Below are positions 35,175 to 46,927 of a stretch of DNA of 64,000 bases, piece after piece; the first letter of the stretch is position 1, and every line of letters starts with the position of its first letter. The notes below the pieces were generated by a model. That model made no database searches. It was given only the letters and a program-made list of their open reading frames with translations, and was not told the DNA's origin. This stretch comes from Proteles cristata cristata. Taxonomy: Eukaryota > Chordata > Mammalia > Carnivora > Hyaenidae. Location: the NCBI GenBank assembly GCA_017311185.1, contig JAESUZ010002404.1:186001-250000 (forward strand), read 5' to 3'. Position numbers and translations under genes: made by a program.

Positions 35175-35417
35175 TTTTTTTTTAAAAAAAATTTTTTTTT
35201 AATAATGTTTATTCATTTTTGAGAGACAGAGAGAGAATGTAAGTGGGGGTGGGGCACAGAGCAAGGGGGACATAGAATTCGAAGCAGGCTCCAGGCTCCA
35301 AGCTCTGAACTCTGACTCTCAGCACAGAGCCAGATGCCAGGCTCAAACTCATGAACTGTGAGAACATGACCTGAGCCGAAGTCGGACATGTAAGCACCTG
35401 AGCCACCCAGGTGCCCC
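35175..35417 (-). mobile_element. Felid SINE, minus strand
   Basis: Head at 35417 (GGGGCACCTGGGTGGCTCAG on minus). It has a small internal insertion in the body (CTCCAAGCTCTGAACTCTGACTC). Confidence 0.93.
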
Positions 35418-36346
35418 TCTGTCTGCCTTTTCTTAATTCACTGTTTCACAAGTTGATGTTGAATATGACATCACATTGCCATGCTCCTTTTTCTATTCTA
35501 TTAGCAAGACTTAAGGATAAAATACAGTGTTCCTCATTATAGAATTAAGTTCTGTGTTAATGTAATATTTATAATTCAGTAACCTAAATATTTAATAGTA
35601 GAAGTGACTAAATATCTGAGGAGTTAACTGAAATTGTATTATTTTATGACTATAAATTTTATCAGTCAATATATCTGCCTGTTAGGTAAAAATGTACAAT
35701 CATTTGGGAATGATATACTCTTAAATGTTGAACTGTATATTGGCAAGGCACTTTGATATTAATTTGTAGTAAATATTTTGTCTATGAAAAAGACTTAACT
35801 GATCCCTTTGTATTCTCAAACTGTAGTATGTGGTGCTACACATACTACTTTTTTTTTTTTTTGAAGAAAAAAATGTCATTAATAAAATCAGACACACTTA
35901 TCTGCCTAGACTATATAAAAATAAATTTCTGATTTTAGTAAGTACTATATATTTTTGGGGAGAAGGCTATGAATTTTTGAATTTTGTCTTTTGTTATAGG
36001 AAGTTTGGGGAAATGCATGCAAGACAGTTTTAAAAGTAATCTTTTGAGCGTACCAATACATATTGGATGCGTACCTATTTTATGTAATGGAGAGGAAGTA
36101 GTTAAAGCATCTGGCTTTTGATCCATTTCTTCCTCAGTTACTGAGGATTGCCACAGGTTTCTAACCATATTAACAGGTATTAATGTGGGACAAAGTTTTT
36201 AAGCACTCTCTGACTTTCAGTTTCCAAAATGAAGTTAAAACTGTTAAGATGCACATTGTTTTCTTTTACATTTTACGATGTCTGAAAATGCTACGTTTTC
36301 TAATCTGTGATACCTCATAGTTACCATTTAGTATTTTTCATGTTTT
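35418..36346. other. Low-repeat DNA
   Basis: Apparently single-copy AT-rich sequence. Contains the weak exon-like stretch at 36000. Confidence 0.4.
36000..36035 (+). CDS. Very weak candidate exon, 36 nt
   Basis: TTTTGTCTTTTGTTATAG precedes GAAGTTTGGGG, and AAAA|GTAATC follows. It is 12 codons in phase 0-0 (EVWGNACKTVLK), which would be phase-compatible with 34535-34600. The donor is poor and the length very short; chance is the more likely explanation. Confidence 0.08.
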
Positions 36347-36550
36347 TTTTTTTATTTTTTATTTCTAGGAGAGAGAGAGAGAGAGAGAGAGCGTGAGCAG
36401 GGGAGGGTCAGAGAGAGGGAGTCAGCTGAAGGCTCCAGGCTCTGAGCTGGCAGTCAGCACAGAGCCCGACGGGGCTCGAACCACGAACCACGAGATCATG
36501 ACCTAAGCGAAAGTCAGACGCTTAACCGACTAAGCCACCCAGGCACCCCT
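36347..36550 (-). mobile_element. Felid SINE, young, perfect TSD
   Basis: Head at 36550 (GGGGTGCCTGGGTGGCTTAGTCGG on minus), TTCGCTTAGGTC variant, tail CCTAGAAATAAAAAAT. Perfect 16-bp duplication GTATTTTTCATGTTTT at 36331-36346 and 36551-36566. Confidence 0.96.
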
Positions 36551-36566
36551 GTATTTTTCATGTTTT

Positions 36567-37589
36567 AATATCTCATAAATTGTGAGATTTCTTATAAATC
36601 TCTGATATGTTGGGGTTGATAAAAAATGATAATATTTTGTAGTTTAAAAAAATACAGTGAACGTAGTAACTATTCAGTAAATGGTAGTTAGAATAGGCTA
36701 CAAAATAATTTTAATTTGATGATTTGACTTGGAAAATAGAGAATTAAGACAAACCAAATATATTATTAAATATGTGTATATACAAGTAGCATAGACTTTT
36801 GGAGATGCTAGTCTAAGTGTTATGGAATTAGATGATAGATACAACATGATTCTTGCCTTTAGAGGTGCTTACTCTCTGGTTGAGGAAACAATTGCATCAA
36901 TACCTGGAAAAAAGTCTGGTAGAGAGTAAAAAATACTTAGTTTATGTTGAGTCTGGATGTAAATAGAGTTCAGATTCCATTTGGAATGTGCTAAATTTTA
37001 GTATCAAGGCAATAATAGGGAATTTGTTTGGGAGTAGGAGAAGAGCTAAAAGGATAATAATTTAATGAATTATTTAAAGAGAAGGTGAAATCACCATATT
37101 TGTCATATTGGAAACTTTATGATATGCTAAGGGAGGAGAGGGGTTAGCAGCTTACTTGTCCTAGGGGTTAGCAGCTTACTTGTCCTAGGGCATTTAAAAA
37201 AATTGTTCTAGGCCATTACTGTGAACATTTATGTTAAACAGTAGATTAGGAAGTAACCCCATGACAGTGCTATCAGGTAGGAAGAATAAAGACTGGTATA
37301 TCCAAATTCCAAAAAAAAAATCAGTAAGCTGGTACCTGGTTGCATGATGACATTGATCTTTGCTTGTCTCCCTTCCCCTGTGTTCCGACTCTAAGCCTAC
37401 ACATTTTGTCTAGTTATTGGGCATTTGTACTTGAGTGTTTTAAGAAATGTTGAGACCAGAAGACATGGTTCCTCTTTCAGAAAATAAGAAGGTAGTTTTT
37501 GAAGGAGTTTGAAACTGACTTTATAATGTTATAATGGATCCTTGGAGGATTTAAGCAAAGGAGTGACACATTATTTTTTTAATGCTTTA
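36567..37589. other. Low-repeat DNA with an L2-like trace
   Basis: 36810-36900 (...GATACAACATGATTCTTGCCTTTAGAGG...) resembles L2. No gene. Confidence 0.4.
37140..37187. repeat. 24-bp perfect tandem duplication
   Basis: GGGGTTAGCAGCTTACTTGTCCTA occurs twice head to tail (37140-37163, 37164-37187). Confidence 0.95.
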
Positions 37590-37750
37590 TCACCACTCTA
37601 CAAAGGGGAAATTATTATGCTCATTTTGTAGATAAAATGAGGCTCAGAGAATTTAAACATTTGTCTACAAACATCTAGGAAATGGGAGAGCCAGGATTTG
37701 AACCCCCGTTTGACTCTAAATCACATTCATTCCCACCATACAATATAATC
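37590..37750 (-). mobile_element. MIR SINE, minus strand
   Basis: '...CATTTTGTAGATAAAATGAGGCTCAGAG...' and '...GAGAGCCAGGATTTGAACCCC...' are diagnostic of MIR read in reverse. Confidence 0.92.
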
Positions 37751-38085
37751 TCCCTCAATGTAATTCACTTAGACTAGAGTTTCTGATTGTTCAATTATCC
37801 TATAGTTTGACAAGTAAAAAAAAGAGCACAGTAGCTAAGACCTCTGAGATTATTGTAATCATGGTTTTTTATGCATTCTGATTATCACTGTTTCTTTTCC
37901 TATGTATAGAGAAATATGTGGCTTAAAATGAATAGAAAAAAAATACTGACCCTTCACAGTTCTGTTTTGTCACTAAATGTCTAACCATGTTGATATGTTT
38001 TGTACAGTCCTATATGAGCTGGATTTTTGTATCTTGGTTAAATTACATAGGAAAGAAGACCATTTTTCTGGGTAGAATTTTTTTT
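37751..38085. other. No recognised gene or repeat
   Basis: Unassigned. Its end carries the left TSD of the next L1 (GGGTAGAATTTTTTT). Confidence 0.4.
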
Positions 38086-38493
38086 CTTTTCACATCTTTA
38101 TTTTAATTCTAGTTAATTAACATATAGTGTAGTTTTGGCTTCAGGATTGGAAATCTTGAAATCATCACTTACCTGCAGCACCCAGTACTCATCATAACAA
38201 GTACCCTCCTTAATACCCATCACCCATCTAGCCCATCCCCCACCCACTTCCCTCCATCAACCCTTTGTTCTCTATCTTTAAGAGTCTCTTATGGTTTGTT
38301 TCCCTCTCTTTCTCTTTTATATCCACGTCTCATATGTTCATCTATTTTGTTTCTTAGATTCTACATATGAGTGAAATCATTCAATATTTGTCTTTCTCTG
38401 GCTGACTTATTTTTCTTAGCATAATACACTTTAGCTTCATCCACATCATTGCAAATGGCAAGATTTTATTCCTTTTGATGGCTGGGCATACGC

Positions 38494-38524
<31 letters not shown>

Positions 38525-39461
38525 TCTTTATCCATTCATCAGTGGATGGACATTTGGGTTCTTTCCATAGTTTGGCTATTGTTGATAATGCTGCTATAAA
38601 CATTGGGGTACATGTTCCCCTTTGAATCTGTATTTGTGTATCCTTCTGGTAAATAGCTAGTAGTGCAGTTGCTGGGTTGTAGGGTAGTTCTATTTTGAAC
38701 TTTTTGAGGAACATCCACACTTTTCCAGAGTGGCTGAACCAGTTTGCATTCCCACCAACAGTGTGAGAGGGTTCCTCTTTCTCTGAATCCTTGCCAACAC
38801 ACGTTGTTTCTTGTGTTGTTAATTTTAGCCATTCTGACAGGTGTGAGGTGGTATCTTATTGTGGTTTTGATTTGTATTTTCCTGATGATGAGTGATGTTG
38901 AACATCTTTTCATGTGTCTGTTGGCCATCTGGCTGTCTTTGGAAAAATGTTTATTCATGTCTTCTGCCCATTTCTTCATTGGATTATTTGTTTTTTGGTG
39001 TTAAATTTAGTGAGTTCTTTATAGATTTTGGATTCTAACCTGTTATCAGGTTTGTCATTTGCAAATATCTTCTCCCCTTCCTTAGGCTGCCTTTTAGTTT
39101 TGTTGATTGTTTCCTTTGCTGTGCAGAAGCTTTTTATCTTGATGAAGTCCCAATAGTTCATTTTTGCTTTTATTTCCCTTGCCTCTGGCGATGTGTCTAG
39201 TAAGAAGTGTTGTGGCCAAGGTTAAAGAGGTTGCTGCCTGTGTTCTCCTCAAGGATTTTGATGGCTTCCTGTCTCACATTTAAGTCTTTCATCCAGTTTG
39301 AATTTATTTTTGTGTATGGTGTAAGAAAATGGTCCAGTTTCATTCTTCTGCATATTTCTGTCCAGTTTTCCCAACACTGTTTGTTGAAGAGACTGTTTTA
39401 TATCCATTGGATATTCTTTCCTGCTTTGTTGAAGGAGATTAGTTGACCATATAGTTATGGG
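38086..39461 (-). mobile_element. 5'-truncated L1 with broken ORF2, minus strand
   Basis: Continuous from the L1 3' UTR (38086) into ORF2. On minus, 38979-38539 reads ...[17 protein letters not shown]... and ...[17 protein letters not shown]...; 38720-38466 reads ...[17 protein letters not shown]... and ...[17 protein letters not shown].... The two pieces are in different frames, so ORF2 is frameshifted. Imperfect TSD GGGTAGAATTTTTTT / GGGTAGAATTGTTTT (about 38070 and 39463) marks a single insertion. Confidence 0.94.
38490..38524. repeat. (CA)n microsatellite inside L1
   Basis: CACACACA... with one CAAA interruption. It lies in the end of the L1 ORF2 remnant and explains the CVCLCVCVCV run in its translation. 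Confidence 0.95.
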
Positions 39462-39477
39462 TTGGGTAGAATTGTTT

Positions 39478-40124
39478 TAAATGTGTTTCTTTATGGGGGT
39501 GGGAGCTAACTTGTAAAATTTATCATTATCATAGTTATTAAATGTGCTGGTCTCAAAAATTATGCTTTTGTAATTTCTTCAGGAAAGGTGTGATTCTGTT
39601 TTCAGTCTTCCAGGTGTTTATATATAGGGTGAAACAACCCATTTGTTGAAAGATAGAGTTATTTTCTTAAATTTATGTATTAAAAAATACTTAACTGTTC
39701 TTTTACATAACTTAAGATCTGAGTAAGCCAGAAAGTGGGGTTTTTTCATTAGATTATTCTTAATTCAAAGTTTTGAGAGAGGACAAAGTTTAGAAATTCT
39801 TTACCTTAGGAAGGACGATTGCAAGCTCCAGGTCTTATTTAATCCTTTACCTTCTATTTATTAGCTCGCACTGTGTATCCAGTTCTTACAGTGATGGCAA
39901 GGGGTCACTGGGAGTGTATAATTCAGAAGCTAAATGACTTCCTATAGCCAGTGAGTTTAATTATCTTTGTAGCTCTGTTAAGTTTTTTAAAAAATTTATG
40001 AATTTCTAAAATGTCAAGCATACCTTATTTTCATTGTTTTGAAAAAGTTTAATTTTTCATATCTCTGTCTTTAGCATTACATCTGAAATTTTGGAGAGAT
40101 GAATGGAAGGAGAAATAATCCTTT
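39478..40124. other. No recognised gene or repeat
   Basis: Apparently single-copy sequence. Confidence 0.4.
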
Positions 40125-40262
40125 CCCATTCATCCGTAAGTATTTATAGAGCACCTTCTATATTCCCAGCATTGTTTCAAGTGCTTGTGATTCAGGAGTG
40201 AGCAAAACAAACCAATATCCCTGCCTTTGGGAGGCGGGGCTTATATTCTAGCCCATTAAAAT
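40125..40262 (-). mobile_element. L2 LINE 3' end, minus strand
   Basis: '...TATTTATAGAGCACCTTCTATATTCCCAGCATTG...', '...AGGAGTGAGCAAAACAAACC...' and '...TCCCTGCCTTTGGGAGGCGGGGCTTATATTCTAGC' follow the L2 3' end. Confidence 0.85.
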
Positions 40263-40708
40263 AAAATAAAATTATGAGAAGGAGCTAGAAAGTAATTACA
40301 ATTACATACCTTCAAAAGAAATTCTAAAGAAGTACATGGTTTAAGAGTACAAGTAATTTAAATAATGAAGAAATAAATAATTAGAGTAAGGTTAAGTTAG
40401 TTTATAAAATTTCTTAGGAAGCACATCTTCAGTTGGGCTTTTTAGGGAATTTATAAACATTGCTGAAGGAGAGGAGTTCACAAGGCATTGCTAATTAGGA
40501 GAAAGTACACAAATGGGCATAGTTGGGAGTTAAGGAGAGACATCTTGATGTAGACTTAAAAATGAGAGTGTAAGGTGTGGTGTTGAAGGGAAGTAACATT
40601 TATTTAGTGCCTTTTTTGAGCACTTAGTAATTATTCAGCTCATTTATACGTTAAAACAACTTTCCATTTTAGATTCTTTTATCATAGTTCTTTCCAAGGG
40701 GGGTATTT
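40263..40708. other. Unassigned, weak MIR-like trace at its end
   Basis: 40605-40690 (TTTAGTGCCTTTTTTGAGCACTTAG...) may be MIR. Otherwise nothing. Confidence 0.35.
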
Positions 40709-40722
40709 AAAATTCAGGAAAA

Positions 40723-40877
40723 TACCAGGCGAGATTCTTGAATGCTGAGAACAATCTGAGGACTTATGGGTGTGGGGCAGGGGGAGGAGAAAGGGAGTGA
40801 TGGGCATGGAGGAGGGCACTTGTGGGGATGAGCACTGGGTGTTATATGGAAACTAACTTGACAAACTATTAAAAAAA
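40723..40877 (+). mobile_element. Short 5'-truncated L1, plus strand
   Basis: '...GAGATTCTTGAATGCTGAGAAC...', '...GGCACTTGTGGGGATGAGCACTGGGTG...' and '...AACTTGACAAACTATTAAAAAAATA' are the felid L1 3' end. Flanked by AAAATTCAGGAAAA / AAAATTCAAGAAAG (40709-40722, 40878-40891). Confidence 0.93.
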
Positions 40878-40894
40878 TAAAATTCAAGAAAGTA

Positions 40895-41215
40895 CAGCTG
40901 ACTCTAGAACAACACAGATTTGAACTGCACATGTCCACTTATATATATATATATATTTTTTGGTAAATGTATTTTTTTCTTTCTTACGATTTTCTTAACA
41001 TTTTGTTTTTTCCTAGTTTATTATAGGAATACAATATATAAAACTCACAGCATACAAAATACGTGTTAATAGACTGTTTATATTATCATAAGACTTGCAA
41101 TCAACTGTAGACTATTAGTTGTTAGATATTTGGGGAGTCAAAAGTTTTATGTAGATTTTTTTACTCTGTAGGGTTTGGTGCCCCTAAACTCCACATTGTT
41201 CAGGGGTCAATGCAG
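40895..41215. mobile_element. Tigger/mariner-type non-autonomous DNA transposon
   Basis: Terminal inverted repeats CAGCTGACTCTAGAACAACA and, on the other strand, CTGCATTGACCCCTGAACAA. They are flanked by TA dinucleotides (40893-40894 and 41216-41217), the target duplication of Tc1/mariner elements. The inside is AT-rich with no transposase. It follows a common eutherian Tigger-derived element. Confidence 0.88.
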
Positions 41216-41217
41216 TA

Positions 41218-41559
41218 GTTTTTTTTCTTTAATTCACATTTCTCTGATAATTTACCGTATGAATACTTGCTAACATTGATAAAGCTTATGAATCAAGAAT
41301 TAATACTTTACCTTCTTCCTAAGTGGAATAACCAGCTGTGTGTGCTGGAAAGAGCACTTGTCTGCATGTTAGCTGATGTGGGTTCTCTTCCTGGCTGTAC
41401 TAACCTATGTGTTCTTGGACAGTGTACTTAACTTCTTACAAGTTCAGATTCATACTTTAGAAAATGAATTGATTAGTGGATCTTTAAGGTCCTATACAGC
41501 TATAACATTTTCTACTTCTAGGCAGCTTTGTATACCCTTCTTCTCCTTTTTAAAAAATG
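41218..41559. other. No recognised gene
   Basis: Unassigned sequence between the Tigger-type and hAT-type relics. Confidence 0.4.
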
Positions 41560-41690
41560 TAGTTCTTAGCCTTTACTGTACATGACAGTTGCCCATGGAG
41601 CTCTATAAAATTTAGGTGCATGGGCTCCATCCCCAAAGACTTTGTCTCTCGGGTCTAGCTTACGGCTCCAGTGTCTATATTTATATAGAT
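41560..41690. mobile_element. MER5-like hAT relic
   Basis: 'GTTCTTAGCCTTTACTGTACATGACAG...' , '...GGAGCTCTATAAAATTTAGGTGCATGGGCTCC...' and '...AAAGACTTTGTCTC' follow the MER5 family layout. Confidence 0.65.
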
Positions 41691-42149
41691 TTACTCATCT
41701 AGTGTAGAACTACTATCTATCTAACTACTATCTAGCTAGTGTAGCACTAAGTGTTCTATCATACAGAATTACTAAAATCTACTGATTTTAATGCCTGGCC
41801 ACTTCTGTAAACTATTTTAAAGAAGTATTTTTCGTTCTTATTTCTTCTTTGAACTCAAGGAATACACATTTTGAGAAAGACAAAACAGATCAAGACATAG
41901 CAAGGAGTTTGAAATGTAATTTTTAAAGATCTTTGTATACAAACAAAAACACAGCAGCATGGATATTCGCTGTTTTGGAAAGATGGATAGGGTATTTGAC
42001 CCAGCACCTACTTTTGTTTTATATTATATTTGTTTTATTTACTGTATTCTGCATGCTTTATTAGAATGGAAACCGTTTTTGCCTTTCAGGAACAAAATGT
42101 CCTACATAAGAAATACAGAATATTTTGTTGTAGTGTAGTTGCTACAGTA
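41691..42149. other. No recognised gene
   Basis: Contains CTA-rich short repeats (TCTAGTGTAGAACTACTATCTATC...) at 41698-41750. Otherwise unassigned. Confidence 0.4.
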
Positions 42150-42242
42150 AGGATAGGAACTGTAATGGATTTCTGTTTCTTCAGGTTTAGCACCTGCCTA
42201 GCATATAATAAGGATCTTAGTATACTTCTGCTGAACAAGTAA
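42150..42242 (+). mobile_element. L2 LINE 3' end, plus strand
   Basis: 'AGGAACTGTAATGGATTTCTG...' and '...TTTAGCACCTGCCTAGCATATAATAAGGATC...' follow the end of L2. Confidence 0.65.
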
Positions 42243-43849
42243 TAGAGTTATTTAGGAAGAACATATGTGGCAAACATCACCTTAATTTAATCAAACTCTC
42301 GGTTTAAGATAAATGTAGCCATAAATAGAAATTTATATGTATAATAAATACTAGGGCTGTATTATTTCAAAATCATGAAATTGTGATATTAATGATATAT
42401 TTTTTGACATCATATTTTTTCATGAGTGAACTATTTGAAGAGACTGAAATTTACATATTTGATATTCCATCTTGTTCATAAAGTTGAGTAAGATAAACTT
42501 CCAACATTTAAATATTGTTAAGAATAATATTTAGTGTACTTTAAGTATTTTTTCTTCTTCGTGAATGAGAATTCTTTATATAAAGAAACCTAGAAGTAAG
42601 CTCTTATATGTTTATATTTTTAAAATTGCATTTATTTTTTCTTAGTTAAATATTTTATTTATATGTTTATTTTTATTCTTCTCTTTTAATACCACCTCAG
42701 GAAATATGTATGTCTCTAATAAGCTAAGTGTTAGTATTTCAAATAGTGAAGTCTTTGTGGCCTGGTGTCTAGTGAATGCCAGGATCTAGTGGCTTGTATA
42801 ATCTGATTAAATGAGGAAATATTATTGAGAACATCTTAAAGATAGATCTGATGGATGGCACTGGAGTCAGATCTAGTGTGCCTTCCCTTCCTTGCTTTCC
42901 CTAAATATTAATGGAGTCCCAGGAACTATACTAGGTGCTGGGTTTTAATGGTAAATAAAACTAGTATGGTTTCTTCTCTCAGGAAACCTTATATGTATAT
43001 AGTTTACTGGATGAATCCACAACCTGCCACTTATGACCTTGCTACTCAGTGTCTTCTTCTTAAATAGGAATAAATGCATCCTCTTCATGCATTACTTTGT
43101 TAGAAACAAATTAGATAATATGTATAAAGCAGCACAATGTCTGGCCCAAAGGAAGCCTATTAGAATTTAGTATATACTAAATGATAACTTTTTTATTTAA
43201 TTAAATATGATTAAGTATATTCTGTATTTGAGTACATAGAGATCTCTAGATTGTGGTTATTTATAAAAGTGTGTAAACTGAGAGTTGGTAATAAAAGACA
43301 GGCTTTAAATACTTTGATCAGCATATATTGTTAGTGCCCTCTACTGTCTAGTGCCGATAGCTCAGTTCTAAACAGACTTGAAGTCTCTTACTCAACGAAA
43401 TTCTATTGAGCATGACTTTGTTTCCATACGTAGAATAAACATAGCAGGAATTAGTGCAATGGCAGAAAAATGGAAATGGACAAATAAACATAAGAATTCT
43501 GTTAGAAAAACAGGGTGAAGTCATTGAATAGCAGAAACTTAGTTCTGATAATGGTGAAGACTTCCAGAAGTGGAAGACTTCCAGAAGTGCAGACTAAGGC
43601 TCAGTTGATCCTGTTAAGGGAAATTGGGTTATCTCTTCAGCAAGAAGGCCTCTGATGTATGTATTGTATATTAATAGGAAGAAAATGTTAAGATGCTTTA
43701 TACATGTCCATTGCCATTTGAAATATACTCTTTGTTAACTTGATTAGCTTCCTCCCATATTATGTAAGGGAAAAAAATTAAAAAATAAAAGGAATTCTGA
43801 CCATTCTAGAATGTTCCTGAATAACTCAAGTCTTTTTTTTTCTTCTAGG
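42243..43849. other. Low-repeat DNA
   Basis: No gene. 42895-43000 (...CCCAGGAACTATACTAGGTGCTGGG...) is L2-like, minus. 43555-43589 holds GAAGACTTCCAGAAGTG twice. The rest is unassigned. Confidence 0.4.
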
Positions 43850-43987
43850 AGTGATTTCCATATTGTATGCTTATTGATAAGCTATATAAATAATCTGTTG
43901 GACAAAACAAAAAAACATTTGGGGAAAATGGATAGCATCCAGAGAAGGAGAGAAGTAATAAATTTGGAAAATGATCTAGAGAGAAAG
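43850..43987 (+). CDS. Weak candidate exon, about 138 nt
   Basis: Acceptor-like TTTTTTTTCTTCTAG, then an open frame (SDFHIVCLLISYINN..., ...LDKTKKHLGKMDSIQ..., ...RREVINLENDLERK) up to AGAAAG|GTTAGG. The frame stays open to 44074. The last third is charged and could form a helix. The opposite strand is also open here (43882-44109), so the open frame alone is weak evidence. No family recognised. Confidence 0.12.
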
Positions 43988-45479
43988 GTTAGGGCCCAAA
44001 GAGCATTTATAACAAGCAAGCTAATTAATGCAAGAAGTCCCAAAGCTTTCTCTAATGGAAAGAATGAGTTTTGATGGCAGAACAGAAAGTTGGAGATAAC
44101 TGAAGCCACTGGTCATTACTTTAGTGTGATGAAACATTCAGAGGTTTCAGAGAGGTTGTAGGATTGCTATCTTGCTCATTTTAAAAATGTTTATTTCTTA
44201 ATAGCATCAATCTGGGTGGTTTAGATATTGACCTGCCAGAGACAGAAGACTGGTTTATGTAGCATCTTGATAATATACATTTTTTTCATTTTTTTTTAAG
44301 TTTTCTTATTCTGTGAATCAAAACAGCATATATATATTTTGGCAGGTGCTTAGAAAATTTAGAATCCATGCCAGAATTACATCATAAAACACTGAGCTTC
44401 AGAACTTATATTTTATTCTTGCTGGAAAATTTTATCTTTGTCAGTAAATCTGCTTCAGGTGGCTTATCATGTTATATGCTGTGGCATGATTTCATACTCC
44501 TGGAACAGAGTGTATTTGGAAAATTCTGGTGCTGGTGCAGACAAAGAAGGCCAGGGGCTAAGCTGAGGTTTTAAAAATATCAGATCATAATATTTAAGCT
44601 TGGTGGCCTTGTCTGTACCAATTCTGTATGTGCCTTTTTATACCAAGGTAATTATCTGTTGAAGTGCCCTTATTTTCTTCATAATAGAAACTCTGCTTTT
44701 GATTTAAATACAAAAATAAATGTGCCATAATTTTGTCCTTAAACAAAACAAACAATATCTGGATAATATCTGGCTAAGTATGGAACACTTAGGTTTTATT
44801 TTTCAAAAATTGGAAGGGTTCTTAAGATAACATCAGTTTGTTTTGATCCTAATAGGAAGAGCTTTAGGCCAGGAAAGCAATTATTTCCACATGGGTAAAG
44901 GCAGCCCCAACTACCTCCCCTTCACGAACCCACTGAATTTAAACTTGCCTATCTTGGTTATGTAGCTAAATGTGATTGAATGCATAAGAAAATTCAGGCT
45001 CTATTATAAAAATAGTCTTTAGATATACAGATGTCTTTTTTTTTTTTTTGTACAAATCATACCAAAGGAATTTTGTGTAAAATGTTGGGGTGACTTCACT
45101 AACAAATAATTTAAACTTTTTGAATTGCCGAAGAAATTTAATTTTATACACACTTGTGTCCAGTATATTTCTTACTCTTTTGTTTGTACATCTTTTTTCT
45201 TTCTTTGTTGACTCTTGGCTATTTTGCCAATAGGTGAATTTGCTATGTAATGATGAGTATCAAGTATTGTTTGTGGTGGTCAGTAGTGATGTGGCAGATC
45301 AGAAAAGAAAGGATTTGCATTAAATGTGAGATTGGCCTTTCTGGTGATCAGCCCTGATCCTAAATCTATCACTGTGAATCACCTTATTAGCATAATAGAC
45401 ACTCCTATCATTCTGGAAATTCTAAGGTTTTTTGAAGTTGTATACCAGAAACTGGGAACAGAGACCAGTTATATTCTTT
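43988..45479. other. No recognised gene or repeat
   Basis: Apparently single-copy, AT-rich DNA. The 68-aa (44368) and 78-aa (45326) frames show no motif. Confidence 0.4.
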
Positions 45480-45723
45480 ATTATAGGATAGTCTGTAGAT
45501 TTGGTTTTTCTGAAGATTTCATATACATGGAATTATACAATAGACACTTTTTTTATGTCTGACTTCTTTCACTTAGTGCATTTTTGAAGTTTATCCATAT
45601 CAGGTTTTTCCTTTTTCATGACTGAATAGTATTTCATTACATGGATAATATTTTACTTATCTATTAACCGGTCAGTGATTACTGGATTGCTTCCAGATCT
45701 TGGCTATTATAAATAATACCTCT

Positions 45724-45886
45724 TATAGGGTACTTGAGAGGCTCAGTAGGTTGAGCGTCTGACTCTTGATTTCTGCTCAGGTCATGATCCCATGCTGAGT
45801 ATGGAGCCTGCTTGAGATTTTTTCTCTCCATCTGCCTCTCTCTCCCACTTGTGCTGTCTCTGTCTCTAAAAATAAAATAAATCAAA
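45724..45886 (+). mobile_element. Felid/carnivore SINE, short older copy
   Basis: GGGTACTTGAGAGGCTCAGTAGG, TCTGCTCAGGTCATGATCCC, then GGAGCCTGCTTGAG. It lacks part of the middle. Near-TSD AAATAATACCTCT / AAAAAATACTTCT (45711, 45884). Confidence 0.88.
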
Positions 45887-46245
45887 AAATACTTCTGTGA
45901 GTATTTTCCTAGAAGTGTTTGCTTGAAATATCTTTTTATGTCTCTTGGGTTGATACCTAAGATTAGAATTGCTAGGTCATCTGAGTAACTCTCTAAGAAA
46001 AAGTGGCTGTGCCAATGGACCAGGAGTTCAGTTTGTCAACATCTTTGCCAACATTTGGTATTATCAGTCATTTTGATTATAGCCATTCTAGAAATATGTA
46101 GTGGTATCTCATTATGGTTGTAATTTGCATTTCCCTGATGACTAATGATGATGAAATGTCTGTTAGAATATTCTGCCCATTTTCTCATTGGGTTTGTTTC
46201 TCATTGTTGAGCTGGAGCAGGTGAGTTTTAAAAAATTCTGGTTAT

Positions 46246-46452
46246 GGGGGCACCTGGGTAGCTCATTAAGTGTCTGACTTCAGCTCAGGTCATGACCTCG
46301 TGGTTCGTGATTTCGAGCCCCACATTGGGCTCTGTACTAAAGGCTCAGAGCCTGGAGCCTGCTCTGGATTCTGTGTCTGCCTCTCTCCCTACCCTGCTTA
46401 TGCTCTGTCTTTCTCTGTCTCTCAAAAATAAATAAAAACATTAAATAATTTT
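46246..46452 (+). mobile_element. Felid SINE, plus strand
   Basis: GGGGGCACCTGGGTAGCTCA..., CTTCAGCTCAGGTCATGACC, tail CAAAAATAAATAAAAACATT. Flanked by AAATTCTGG-type duplication (46233-46241 and 46456-46464). Confidence 0.94.
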
Positions 46453-46699
46453 TTTAAATTCTGGATACAAATCTTATATTGTATGTTCTAAATTTTTCCC
46501 CCAGTTTGTGGTATTTCTATTTTGTAAACAGTACTTTCTGAAAGTAAAAGTTTTAAATTTTGATAAGATTCAGTTTGTTAAATTTTTTTTTTTGTATTCT
46601 AGCTTAGAAATCTTTCCCTAACCCAGAATTGAAAAGATTTTTTTGTCTATGTTTTCTTCTAGAAGTGTTATACTTTTTGGTTTTACAGTTATTATTGTT

Positions 46700-46927
46700 G
46701 TTATTTCAATTTTATTTTTTCAAGTTTATTTATTTTGAGAGAAAAAGTGAGTGTGTATGCACACGGGGAAGGGGCAGAGAGAGATTGGAGAGAGCAAGAA
46801 TCCCAACCAGGCTCCGTGTTGTCAGCACTAAGCCTCACGTGGGGCTCGATCTTACCAACTGTGAGATCATGACCTGAGCTGAAATCAAGAGTTGCACATT
46901 TAACTGACTGAGCCACCCAGAAGCCCC
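46700..46927 (-). mobile_element. Felid SINE, minus strand
   Basis: Head at 46927 (AGGGGCTTCTGGGTGGCTCAG on minus), tail AATAAATAAACTTG near 46730. Confidence 0.92.

Noticed and set aside
38466..38979. Possible functional L1 ORF2 on the minus strand
   Set aside because: Two frames, a CA microsatellite inside, and only the C-terminal part present; it is a dead truncated copy.
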